64,000 nucleotides of DNA. Source: Rebecca billardiae RCC1528. Taxonomy: Eukaryota > Haptophyta. The translations under genes were made by a program, and so were the position numbers. Of this stretch, positions 29,954-40,651 are shown piece by piece. The first letter of the stretch is position 1. Each line of letters begins with the position of its first letter. Under the pieces are notes generated by a model, which was not told where the DNA came from, ran no database searches, and saw only the letters and a list, made by a program, of their open reading frames with translations. Where the stretch lies: NCBI GenBank assembly GCA_965240325.2, contig OZ251233.1:806001-870000 (forward strand), given 5' to 3'.

Positions 29954-31452
29954 CAGTTCCCGGGGAAAAGATAAGAAAAAGAAAAAGGACCGCCTCGCAA
30001 AGAAAAGAAAATCGCCTCGCTCACTACCGGGCGCCCTCGCAGCTCCCAGTGGCCAGTGGGGACGCTCGGCCGAAAAAGAGTTGCGTCATGGCGCGGAGCG
30101 CGTGGGCGGCGCGCGCCAAATCCAACGCCGGCGCGGACATCGCGCGAGGACTCCCGAGGGGTTTTTTCGTCCGATTCGCGATTGCTCCCCTCGTCGTCTC
30201 GCGTGCAGGTCGAACGGGAGCCAAAGTCGACGCGTTTGGAGGTACGCTCGGCGCGTCGACACGATCGTGCGACCTGGGGCGGTCCTCGCCCGACTTGCAC
30301 GTCGAGCGCTCGCACGGGCCATAGTATCAAGCGCTGCGCACGACAACCACCTCGCGCGATCCACCGCCGCGCGTCGAACTCGGTGCGGAAAGGCCCTCAT
30401 CACGAGGTGTCTCGCGGGCGGGAAGCGCCATCGCACGCGACGCAAGATTTGTCGCGGCCTTCCGAACTCGATCGCCGGATTCCGCGCACCGGACTGTCGG
30501 TCGCGGTCCCTCAGCCGCCAGCCGCCCAGCCCGCCGGTCCGATGGCGTCGACGGTGACCAATGCGACGGAAGCGCAGCGCCAACGGCGTACGACGCGCAG
30601 CGGACGCACCTCCCGGGTCTGTCGCCGTGGCAGCAACCGCGTCATCGCGAGTTGGCGACCCTCGCCGCAGCGCGACACAGACAAGCCCGTGATGCCATCC
30701 GCAGAGAGATGAAACGTCGAGCATGCAACACCGCCGCGCCATCCTCGTCCATGGCGCAGGCGCTGCGGGACGAGGCGGAAGTCGTCACGCCGGTGACGGA
30801 TGCGCTGCGATTCGTGTGCCCGCGTGAGCAGCTCGTGCCCACTCTCGATCGCGAGTGGCACGCGCTGTCGCTGTGCGCGCGCGCGCGCACAACCAACAGC
30901 TCCTCGTGCCGCCGAACACGCGGGCGCCAGACCTGTCGAAGAGGCGAAGAGCGACGAGCGCGTGAACGTCAACGCGCTCGTGCTCAGCGTGGCGACCGTG
31001 TACGATGTCAACGCGACCTGCGCCGAGCCCATCATGCCCGGAGCGGACATCGGCGAGCGTCCTCGCGACGACCGCTCTCGGCTGGCGTCAGGAGGACATG
31101 CACATGATCTACTCTGGCGGCTTCGTCGGCGGCGAGGCGCTCGATTACGCCATCGCGGTCGAGATGCGGCACATACAGCGCGTACCCGCGCTCGCGCGGA
31201 GCAACGGGCTACCCGCCCCGCCCCGCGTGCTGCACGTTCCCTCGTGGGTGTGGGCCTCGCTGATGCGCACGGACGCGTACCCGACGTTACCGTACCGCAC
31301 GTGGTCCGAGAACTTCACAGGTGGAGCATCACGGGTCCGACTGTCCGTCACCCACGACGACCACGAGCGAATGCTGTAGAAAGACGCGAACCCGCAAAGG
31401 ATACATTGCGACAGCACTGGCACGGCCCGCCGACCCCCCCGCCCGCCAGGGC
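29954..31452 (+). mobile_element. Helitron-like element, internally deleted copy (about 1.5 kb)
   Basis: It starts AGTTCCCGGGGAAAAGATAAG and ends GCCCGCCAGGGC, both shared with the 9.3-kb copy at 5412-14760, but lies on the opposite strand. The leader (29954-30541) and the first about 245 codons of the large ORF are homologous. The remainder is missing, and the last roughly 80 bases of the element follow (from about AAAGACGCGAACCCGC at 31380). This is the classic structure of a non-autonomous derivative that could be moved by the Rep/helicase of the full copy. Confidence 0.8.
30542..31378 (+). pseudogene. Truncated, frameshifted remnant of the Helitron polyprotein
   Basis: It starts at an ATG reading MASTVTNATEAQRQR, parallel to MASTVSDATEGQRK of the intact gene. 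Similarity then hops between frames: RRACNTAAPSSSMAQALRDE and DALRFVCPREQLVPTLDREW in one frame, NATCAEPIMPGADIG in a second, SGGFVGGEALDYAIAVEMRH and VLHVPSWVWASLM in a third. At least two frameshifts are therefore present. Homology to the intact protein ends just before its Ulp1-like His motif, after which the frame reads unrelated sequence to a stop at 31376. It encodes neither Rep nor helicase. Confidence 0.8.
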
Positions 31453-31968
31453 GCACAAGTTCATTACTTGTAACTATATCCTAATAAAGTTCGAAGTCAT
31501 TGCCATTGGCAGCGATGTATGTCATGATGTCATATCGTCCACTCAAATGCGCTCTTCACACCTAAATCCACCTACAAAAAAACCCAAAATCCTGCGCGCA
31601 ACCTCTTTTTGATTTTGCGGAGCACGTGCGCCGCCCCCGGCCGGCTTTCGCTGACGCTCAGTCAGACCTTTCGGGGGGGCCGTGCGCCATTATCGGACAG
31701 TGTCATCATTATTTTTAATTTCTGAATATGACCGCGTTCCGCGGGCGGTCCTTTTCCGTAGAACGAACGCGTAGTTCGGGGCCCGCGGTGGCCGGTGCAC
31801 CCTCCGTCGCGCAGTCGTCTAGACTGTCATTGACAGACCAGTTATTGGCAGTTGCATGCCCGTACAACTAGACTCCAGCGGCGCGCCGCCGCCTCGGCCG
31901 CGCCGGGCGGGCCCAGTCGCAGCCGCCGCCGGCGCGGCGCCGATATTGTGCCTACAGGCGGATGCGAC

Positions 31969-32300
31969 GAGGCGTGATTGATCGGCGCATGAGCGCGACT
32001 CCACGTGCACGCCAGGCCACGCGGAGCTGACAGCCAGGGAGCACGGTGCGGGGCCGCGGATTCGTTCGGGCCGCTGCGCCTGCTGCTGACCGCGCTGTCC
32101 GGTCACCGCGCGCCGGCAGCGCCACGGGATAGATGATTTGCACTGGTCCGAGTAGGGTTCGACCAGCGCCTGCGCGACGGCCGACAGGCGGGCGCGAGGC
32201 GTGATCGACGCATGAGCGCAACTCTACGTGCACGCCAGGCCACGCGGAGCTGACAGCCAGGGAGCACGGTGCCGCGGTGCGAGGCGAGGCCGCGGATTCG
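31969..32300. repeat. Imperfect direct duplication (about 100 bp, roughly 225-bp spacing)
   Basis: Two copies start near 31969 and 32195 with GAGGCGTGAT. They share an identical 46-base core at 32003-32048 and 32226-32271 (starting ACGTGCACGCCAGGCC, ending GCACGGTG). They end in GCCGCGGATTCG. The second copy has an extra GGTGCGAGGCGAGG-like insertion before that end. Confidence 0.8.
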
Positions 32301-33371
32301 CGCTCCGAGCACCCACAGCACCGGTGCCTTCGCGCGCGCCGCGCGTGGACCGGGTGACACACCTCGGTCAGGCTCGGCACGCGTCGTCTTCGCAGAGGCA
32401 CGGCCAGCTCTGGGAGCGTCGCGCACCACCGTCGCCCGCGCTGCTCGTCCTCCTATCACTATGTCCGTCCGTCCAGAGCTAGACAGACTTGCCGGCGCGG
32501 GCTGATGACCCAGCCATTTCAACTTTCATGCAAGCATATGCCGCTCTGCGCATCGATGGGACACGCGTGCGGAGGCGCGTGGCGGCGCACTCGAGGTGAG
32601 TGAGCAGGGCGCGAGGGGAAGACTGACGTCCGCGGGACCCCGCCACAACTGCCCGCTGCCCAGGCGCGGTGTGTCACGGCAGCGTACAGACAGTACCGTC
32701 GCCTGCTCGGTTAGTCCGTCTTCCGTGGGAGACCCCGGGAAGGCATGACGAGGGTCGCTCGAGGGGGGCGCGTTGCCTTGCCGTTTTCATCGGTTGGCGG
32801 TTGGCGGCAATCTCATACTTAAAATCGCGCTCGTCTAACGAACCGTTACGTTAAAGTTACGGCCGCTCACGTCCCGTCCATCGAATTCGATTGAATAGGG
32901 GACGGAGGGGACGGAATCTCGTGGGCGCGGTTTTTTCTCCGTAATGCGTGTCTAGAGACGAGGGTCTCAAAAATCGAAACTCGGTCTCCGCCAGCCCTAA
33001 AAATCGCCCCGTTATTTTTTCGCCCCCCGTCCCTTTTTTCTTGATGATCGTCAAAGATCTTTTTGAAACGTGGTTAGGGCCCACGACGGAGCGGGCTTCA
33101 CGCTCACGCTGCGCGTTCCGCCCTGCACCGCGGGCCAATGGGCCATCATTTAATTACAGTATATTTATATTATAATATATGTGGGGTTATTGGCCGCGTC
33201 TCGTCGACGGCGAGCGGCATGCCCACCGCATCTGCTGCCGCTCGCCAAGGCATGAGGACACGTAAATCCCACTGAGTAGGAACACACGCAGCCGCCTCGG
33301 CATCGACATGCCAGGCGGCGTGCCCACCTTCGGCCAGCAGTTGGCGTCGGCGTTCACGAGGACGGCTAGAC

Positions 33372-33386
33372 ATATATATATATATT
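33372..33386. repeat. (TA)n microsatellite after GGCTAGAC
   Basis: A pure AT alternation directly preceded by GGCTAGAC. The same junction (GGCTAGAC followed by ATATAT) occurs at about 36978-36992. Confidence 0.7.
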
Positions 33387-35325
33387 AGCCTGGTCCATCT
33401 CGATTTTCGCCAGTGAAAAAGCCTTTTTCGGATTTTGGGCGCCTCATTTCTCCCGATTTTTCTCGTCGCTCGTCGCGCTCGTCAAAAATCGCCACCGGCC
33501 GTCCGACGGCTCGCCGCGACGAAGGTCGAAGGGGCTCGAGAGCCTCGACTGGACGACTGCGCCGCCTCATGTCAGGTGTAGTGCTGGACACATCGTTCGG
33601 GTGCCCCGGTGGTGTGCGTGCACACCTTGAGCGACATGTCTGCGTTGCTTCCGCCGCCCGCGGTCCGTCGCCAGGTCGACTTCTCGCCCGACGGCGCGCG
33701 TCGAACGCTCAGCTGCTGGGTTGCGCCGCGCCTTCGAGCCGGGCCAGTTTGGGCCAGATGCGGGCCACGCGACCGCTCGTGTCGGCCTAAGCCTACCCCT
33801 AGCGTGCACTCGATGCCTTCACCAACGTTGGGCGCGCTGCGCATCGCCAACGCTTCATCCGGCCAGTCCCGTCACGTTTGCGCATGGGTCGCCCAGGGCG
33901 GCGGCAGTCGATTTGTGCTTCTCGTGGAGCTGTATGACGGGCTGGGGGCGAACAGGATGGCTCGCCTTGCGGGGCTGGGTATATACAGTTACATTGTAGT
34001 GGCTGCCGGCTGACTCCAATCCCCTGGGTGCTGCTTTACCGTCATGGCCTTTGCTGCGAGCACAAGGTCGAGGATCGTACCGCGGTCTGCGAGGCAGAGT
34101 CGACGGAGTCGTCGCTTGGAGATGGTTGAGAGCGCTCATACGTCTTCCTTGGTGTCGTGCGGCTACTTCAGCACGCAAGGCTCGCGCTCTGGCACGTGTT
34201 TGGTGTCCATGGGTGGCACATTGTGCCATTCGGGTGGCTCGGAAGCACGTGCTCGGGTGTCTTTCCCGTTTACGCGCGGTGGGCCAAGTCACCACGCACG
34301 GCCAGAGCATGTCATGGCACGCAGAGGGTGCCCATGAACGATCCCCACCCCGGTGGTGGCCGTAGGCGCACTCGAAGCGGTCGCATCGTCACCCGCGGAT
34401 CACATCAGTCCGCCGTTGAGGCTGTCGGGCGAGCAAAGACGTGCGATCTGACCCTTGGACGGGCAGCTAGAATCGCGATTATGCCTCATCTAAGGACGCA
34501 CATGTCGTCGTTGTAGGCAGTACTGATGCCCCAAGTGAAAGGGCGGGCGTGGCACGCGATTTGACAGCTTGAATGACTCGATGCACGCCGCCATGGACAC
34601 GCGAACCGGATCCGTTGCGAACCTGCCGTGTGGCTCACGGCGGCGCGCGTTGTGCCGCATATCGGCCAGTCGCCACGCAGGAGATGGTCTCCAGACCAGG
34701 TCCAGCACCTGACCGACAGCCGCACGCCTGGCCGGGTGGGAGTCCGGCCCTCTTCTTGTCTGCAGGAGTGCGCGGAAGGCCAGGCGGAGCCTCGTCCGAC
34801 CACTGCACCCCGAGCGCCGCACTAATCGTGCAGCCTGGGACAGCTACCCACCTATGGCGAATATGTAACGGCATAGTGTTATTTTAATTATACAGATCAA
34901 AAACGCATATTTATGCGGGTACATTGCCCATAATATGCGGGTATAAATGGGTAATATAGTCGATCTTGCAGTAGTTGAGTACGGCCACTTGCGCACAGAC
35001 CACAGCCCATCCTAATGGCCTGTACCAAGGTTCATGCTCGCCTCGACGTACGCCAATAAGTAAGTTCGTGCGTTTGGGCTCATTTCGGGTAAGTACTTAC
35101 CCACATTCAGACTGACGATTCTCTATGTGTCCGTAGTTGTCCGCAGCGCGCGCGCGCACGCTCACAACGGGCCGCGGATGCGATTTTTAGGCCGAAACTT
35201 TTGCTCCGCCCGGGCTGGGCCCATTTGTTACGCTGTTTCCGGGTGTGAGCGCGTGCCTAGGGGCCCGCATTCATTTGGCGATAAAATCCCCGAAAGTGCT
35301 CCAGTGCGTTTGGACCAGGCTATAT

Positions 35326-36198
35326 GTGGCGTTATAGGGAACCTATAACTGAGTGTCTATGAGCGACGCCAAGAATCCGGCTCGCACGGCATTCCTGCGT
35401 TGTCCTGTGCGCACCGCCGCGCGCAGGAGTCCTGGTGCGCTGCCAATCTGGCCCACAGCGGCGCACCCGCAGGACTCGGTTGGTTACCGCTCACATCGGA
35501 TCGATCAGGCTTCGCTCTCGGGGGCGCCATGGGGCTGCTCACGACGAAGGCGCCGAGCTGGGCAAGGGAATCGCCTGCATCGAGCACTGCCGGGTGCACT
35601 CTCCGCTGCAGGAGGTGCACCGCAGTCGCGCAGCCCCTCTGCTCGGTAAGGTCGCTGGCTGTCTGTGTGGCCCGGCTCCCCGCCTGATCGTTCGGCGGCG
35701 CGACGACATCATCTACTGTCTTCGCCGCGTCGCCCCTCATGCAATATGGTCTCCTGCTCTCGCCGCTGTCGCGTCAACCCGCACGCTTCATCGTTTGAGA
35801 TACGCGCTCGCCTCGCGCCCGTGCGTCGCGCGGGTGCGGCGCACTCTGACGCGTGTCTGCTCGCCGCGCGTCGCGATCGATCGTGCGCGCGCGGCCGCGC
35901 AGTCCTCGTCTCTTCTATTTCTAAACGGGATTCATCAACGACTACTTGGACGCCCGCTCCAACTTATAAACGGGACTCGCGGGCGCCCTCTCGACCTCGG
36001 GCAGCAGCTCAACCGCCACGCCGCTGCCAGCGCCCGCTGTCGTTCGTTGCTCAAATCCCAACATAGCTAACCTGATCGTTCCATGATTGATCATTGTGGT
36101 CTGTCTACTCCACGACGCCGCGCGCCGCGACCATCCAGCTCCAGAGTCCATTCGTACCCGACGCCTTGTACGAGCCGGGCATGGCGGAGTGGCTAGAC
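35326..36198. repeat. Tandem duplication, unit 1 (873 bp)
   Basis: The unit begins GTGGCGTTATAGGG, which includes the perfect hairpin GTTATAGG-GAA-CCTATAAC at 35331-35349, and ends CGGAGTGGCTAGAC. Bases 35326-35797 (472) and 35974-36198 (225) are repeated essentially identically in unit 2. Bases 35798-35973 (176) are unique to this unit. Frames inside the shared blocks are duplicated with it but have no recognisable protein features. Confidence 0.9.
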
Positions 36199-36985
36199 GT
36201 GGCGTTATAGGGAACCTATAACTGAGTGTCTATGAGCGACGCCAAGAATCCGGCTCGCACGGCATTCCTGCGTTGTCCTGTGCGCACCGCCGCGCGCAGG
36301 AGTCCTGGTGCGCTGCCAATCTGGCCCACAGCGGCGCACCCGCAGGACTCGGTTGGTTACCGCTCACATCGGATCGATCAGGCTTCGCTCTCGGGGGCGC
36401 CATGGGGCTGCTCACGACGAAGGCGCCGAGCTGGGCAAGGGAATCGCCTGCATCGAGCACTGCCGGGTGCACTCTCCGCTGCAGGAGGTGCACCGCAGTC
36501 GCGCAGCCCCTCTGCTCGGTAAGGTCGCTGGCTGTCTGTGTGGCCCGGCTCCCCGCCTGATCGTTCGGCGGCGCGACGACATCATCTACTGTCTTCGCCG
36601 CGTCGCCCCTCATGCAATATGGTCTCCTGCTCTCGCCGCTGTCGCGTCAACCCGCACGCTTCATCGTTTGCCCGCCCGCCCACCCTCGGCCTTGGCGGAT
36701 ATGGAAGCACTGCAGTGTCAGCGAGCCATCAGCCTTAATCGACCTTGCTCAGTGACTGACGACTCGCGGGCGCCCTCTCGACCTCGGGCAGCAGCTCAAC
36801 CGCCACGCCGCTGCCAGCGCCCGCTGTCGTTCGTTGCTCAAATCCCAACATAGCTAACCTGATCGTTCCATGATTGATCATTGTGGTCTGTCTACTCCAC
36901 GACGCCGCGCGCCGCGACCATCCAGCTCCAGAGTCCATTCGTACCCGACGCCTTGTACGAGCCGGGCATGGCGGAGTGGCTAGAC
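36199..36985. repeat. Tandem duplication, unit 2 (787 bp)
   Basis: It abuts unit 1 exactly, with the same 472-base left block (36199-36670) and 225-base right block (36761-36985). The middle is a different 90-base segment (36671-36760) rich in CCCGCCCGCCCACC at its start. The right block is directly followed by an AT-rich run (36986-37008). Confidence 0.9.
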
Positions 36986-37085
36986 ATATATATTATTATA
37001 TATTACGTAAACCGTATTCAGGTACTAGCCCGAGTCAGCCCATCAGCAGCGACGGCAATCGACATCGGTTGTCCTCAGCCGTCAT

Positions 37086-39999
37086 TCAACGCGTGAGGAT
37101 TTCGTCGAAGTCCCACTCGCCCCCGAGGGACGCCACCTGGTCCTGGGGCTGCGGGCGCGGCGCCGGCCGCGCGCGAGCATGGCCATGCGCCGGCGTCGGC
37201 CCCGTCGATGCGCCATGCTCAGCACCGTCCGCCCCGGCGGGCGCTTCGCTGCCCCGGCCGCCGAGGTGCAGAGCACGGTCGGCGAGCGGCGAGGGCCGCC
37301 CGGCCGCCGCGGCCGATTCCGGGGGCGACCTGCTCGCGCGGCGCGTGCCCCGGACCTCGTCTGTGAAGTCGCCCACCTGAGGCCGGCGCACGCGCGCACG
37401 GACGCGGCCGGGCGAGAGGGCGGGGCAGCGCGCGGCCGTGCGCACGGCCGGTCAGCAGAGGCGCCGTGCCGTGCGCGGGCGGCAGTGCGCGCGCGCCGCG
37501 GGCGGGATGTGTCCTGTCTGTCCGCCTGCCTCCGCGCCACGGGCGCGGCCGCGGGCGAGGGCGCGGCGGCCGGGGCATGGCGCGGCCGCCTCACCCAGTG
37601 AGCACTCTCATGCGCGCGGCGCGCGCGCTCCGCGTCCTCGAGCGCCGCCGGCGTGCGGCCGTATGCCTCGGCAGGATCGGCCGCGGGGGCGAGCGTGCCC
37701 GTGGCACAACTGCTGGCTGCGCTGCGGCCGCCACCGGCGCGCGCGCTGGCCGAGGGCTGAGTGACGGGCGTGAATGAGGCCGCCCCGGCACTCCCGTCGC
37801 CACCGCCGCCACCGCCGCCATCCGCGGCCACACTGCATCCATGGCCCGCGTCCGGATGCGGCCAGGTGAGCGCCTCGGCCGTCGAGTGCGCGGGCTCGAC
37901 GACGCGCGGCGGGCTCGGGCTGTGCCGCTGCGGCGGCGGCGCCATGGCGTGCGTGTCATACAGGGCGGCGAGTGGCCTGCGCACAGAGCGTGCCGCGGCG
38001 TCGCGCGGTGTCGGGGGCGGCGCGGATGGATGGCAGGAGGCGGAGGCGGAGCCGAGGGGCGGCGCGCGCGTGCGTGAGCGACGCGCGCGCGCGGGAGCCC
38101 GCACGTGCGCATGCCGCGCGGCGCGCCTGCGGCGTACCCTTGCAGCAGGTCGTCCGCAATCTCGACCGGCGTCGGCTCCGGCGGCGGTGCGCCGTGCTCG
38201 CTCGTGCTCGAGCGCGGCGGCGGCCGCTGCGGCACGCTCGCGTCCACGCCCACCACCGAGTGCGTGACCTGCTGGTTGAAGTGCGCGTGCCGTCGGCGCT
38301 CGGGCAGCGGGCGCGAGTGCGGCGAGTGCACGCCGAACGAGCCGTCCGCGCCCGCGCCGTTCCGCGCCTGCAGCTCCGCCACGCGGTGCCGCGCCTCGCG
38401 CCGCCGCCGCTCCTCGGCGGCGGCTGCCGAGTCCACGTGCTGAATGTGGCTGGGGCGCGCGCCGCGCCCGATCACACCGCTCGAGAGGCGCGCGTGCGTG
38501 CGCGGCGAGGCCCACGCCGTGCCCCGCGCCGCGGCCGCCGCCCGGCCTGGCCGCCCGCCGTTCGGCGTGGGCTGCGCGCCCGCCGACTGCGGCCGCGGCG
38601 ACGGCAGCGGCCGCCCGAGCTCGCGCGCCGCCGCCACCTGCGCAGTCTCCCAAATCCGACGCGCCGACGCGGCGGTGAGGCGCTCCTGCACTGGCACGGC
38701 CGGCTCGGCACGCGGCGGCTGGCGCTGCGGCTTGCGCGGGAAGTACTGCCCGCGCGCCTCGCGCCCGTCGACGGGGAGCCGCGCGTCGCGCGCGCGCGCG
38801 GGCGGCGTGCGCGCCCGCCCGCCCGCGCCGCCCGCGCCACTGCCCACGCCCGCCTCCGCCGCGCGCGGCCGATCTGCCACTCGCGATGTGCCGCGCGCCG
38901 TGCGCGCGCCAGAGCCGCGCGCCGTGCGCTCGCGCGAGACGACGGCGGCAGCCGTCGCTCCGCCCTCCTGCGCGCCGTCCGCGCTACCATCAAGCTCGTC
39001 CGCCTCCGCAGCGGAGCGCGCGGCGCGCCCGGCCGAGCGCGGCGCTTGCGCCGCGCGGCCTGGCGCGCCGCCGCGCGGCGCGCGCGATCCGCGCGCAGCC
39101 GGCTCGCGATCGTGCGCGCCCGCGGCGCTCGCCTCGTCCGGGTCGTACTGACAGCCGCGGCTGGTCATCTCCTGCTGCCACGCGTGCGCCGCGCCGCCGC
39201 CGCCATCGTGCGCCTCCGCGCCGCCAAACCCGCCAGCGCCGAGGTCCATTTCCATTTCCCGATAAAACAAATCGGCAGAGGTCGCCGCATGCCGCTGCGG
39301 CGCGCCGACGCCGCGCGGCGGCGTGGCTGCCGGGCCGCGCGCGTGCGGACGAGCGGGCGCCTCTTCGTACTGGGCGTACGCAGCTGCCCCGCCCACACCA
39401 CCACCGCCGCCGTACCCCTCCGCCGGCGGGTGGAACAAGCAGCCAGCGCGCGGCGAGCGCGCGTGCGCGCCGCCAGACGGCTGCTGCCTGCGCTCTGGTG
39501 GCTCATCGACGTACTCGAGCGCGCGCGCGGCGCTGGCGCGCTCGGGCGAGGCGGTCGCGCGGGTGCGCCGGCCGGCGGGCTCGGGTGCGAAGCGTAGCGC
39601 CGCCTTCTCGCGGCTCACGGCGTCGGCCGACGCCCGCCCGCCCGCAAAGTCGCGAGGCGCGTCGAGCACGCCGCCCGGCTGGTACCACCACACGGGCTGA
39701 TGGTCCGGGCGCTCCTGCCACGGGCGGAAGTAGTCGTCGTTGGTCGGCTCGGAGACGCCTGCCACCGGTGTGGGCGACTGGCCCCCGCTCACGGGCCAGC
39801 CCTCGTCGTTGACCAGGAAGCCCTCGCGCCAGCGCGACGACGGCCGCGCGCGGATGTGGGGCGGCCGGGGCTGCGCCGGCTGCCCCATCGGCGCCGGACC
39901 GGGGGCGCCGGCGCGCCGGGGCGACATGCGCGCCTCTTCCGTCTTTGGCGGGAGCTTGATGTGCACCGCGCGCTGTGCGCGCTCCTGCGCGGTCAGCAT
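37086..39999 (-). CDS. Disordered basic protein, 878 residues (three-exon model)
   Basis: The start is at the ATG at 39999 (MLTAQERAQRAVHIKLP). The model is exon 1 38138-39999, exon 2 37446-37976 and exon 3 37086-37329. Introns of 161 bases (donor GTACGC) and 116 bases (donor GTGCGC) both have CAG acceptors, and the phases add up exactly. The N-terminal 130 residues are the most structured-looking, with WREGFLVNDEGWPVSG, NDDYFRPWQERPDHQP and VWWYQPGGVLDAPRDF. The remainder is Arg/Ala/Gly/Pro-rich. Exon 1 ends VEIADDLLQG and the protein ends LGGEWDFDEILTR. The second intron is less certain because other acceptors exist nearby. There is no recognised domain; aromatic short motifs in a disordered chain suggest a binding scaffold (inference). 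The gene shares a divergent promoter with the zinc-knuckle gene. Confidence 0.55.
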
Positions 40000-40246
40000 G
40001 CCCAAAGTCGCCAAGCGCGAGGAGCTCGCCACGCCGACGACGCCGCAGGGTGCCTGGCAATGCCGACTGGCCGACTCCACTGCTGTTGCTCGCAGTTGAA
40101 AAGTCCGGCCCGGTCCGGAAAGCCTTGTGACTTTGTCAACGGACTCGGTTGTCGAGATTGCTCAGCAGCGCAGGGTGACCACCTAACCGCTCCACCGGGC
40201 CCCCGCACAGGGCGTGAGCGACTGAGCGTTCTACTCGGAGCGCGCG
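40000..40246. promoter_or_regulatory. Divergent promoter region
   Basis: These 247 bases lie between two oppositely oriented start codons and are less GC-rich than the flanking coding DNA. No TATA box was seen. Confidence 0.4.
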
Positions 40247-40651
40247 ATGGTGAGCGAGGGCGAAGTGGACGTGGAGGCGCTGCGCGCCAAGTACTCGCAG
40301 CCCGGCTATCGCGAGCAGCTCGTCAAGGAGGGGGTGCGCACCAGCGGCGGCGCGCCGAATGCCCAGCACACGCCGGCAGAGGACAAGCTGTCCAAGATCC
40401 GGATCTGCCAGCGATGCCAGGCCATGGGCTACGTGAAGCGCGAGTACAACTACCGCGTGATGCAGGAGCAGTGTCCCGACTGCGGTGGCGAGGGCTTGCT
40501 CGGGACGAAGCAGCCCTCGCAGGAGGTGACAGATGACGCGGCGCGCCGACGGCGTATCACTGCGCTCGAGGCTGCGATCGCAACAGCTGAGAGCGTCGAG
40601 GAGCTCGACGAACTCGAGGCCGAGCTCAAGACGCTCGAGCCGACGCGATGA
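40247..40651 (+). CDS. Small DnaJ-type zinc-knuckle protein, 134 residues
   Basis: A single exon starts MVSEGEVDVEALRAKYSQ. Two CxxC motifs, CQRCQAMG (C54, C57) and CPDCGGEG (C76, C79), are spaced like half of the cysteine-rich zinc domain of DnaJ/Hsp40 proteins; related small proteins of this type occur in plastids and the cytosol. The C-terminus (about residues 95-134) is a charged coiled-coil-like helix, ALEAAIATAESVEELDELEA. There is no J-domain. It probably binds zinc and acts as a protein-binding or redox factor; the partner is unknown. Length, start context and clear domain organisation support a complete gene. Confidence 0.7.
   Translation: MVSEGEVDVEALRAKYSQPGYREQLVKEGVRTSGGAPNAQHTPAEDKLSKIRICQRCQAMGYVKREYNYRVMQEQCPDCGGEGLLGTKQPSQEVTDDAARRRRITALEAAIATAESVEELDELEAELKTLEPTR

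Larger units (their letters stand above)
31453..35325. other. Gene-poor region with short duplications
   Basis: Nearly 3.9 kb with no confidently recognised gene. Contents seen: a direct duplication near 31969-32300, poly-T/poly-A rich patches with CGAAAATCG-like words (about 32920-33060 and 33390-33500), and a (TA)n run at 33372-33386. A 134-codon frame at 33609-34013 has no recognisable domain. Confidence 0.5.

Noticed and set aside
33609-34013. 134-codon plus-strand frame
   Set aside because: Composition is plausible, but no domain, repeat or splice context supports it; left as non-coding.
35353-36613. Duplicated frames of 95-127 codons in the tandem units
   Set aside because: They are identical because the DNA is duplicated. 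Overlapping frames on both strands are equally long and none has protein-like features.
36966-36985. TGGCGGAGTGGCTAGAC, resembling the tRNA box A (also at 36179-36198)
   Set aside because: No box B, anticodon arm or acceptor stem follows in either copy.
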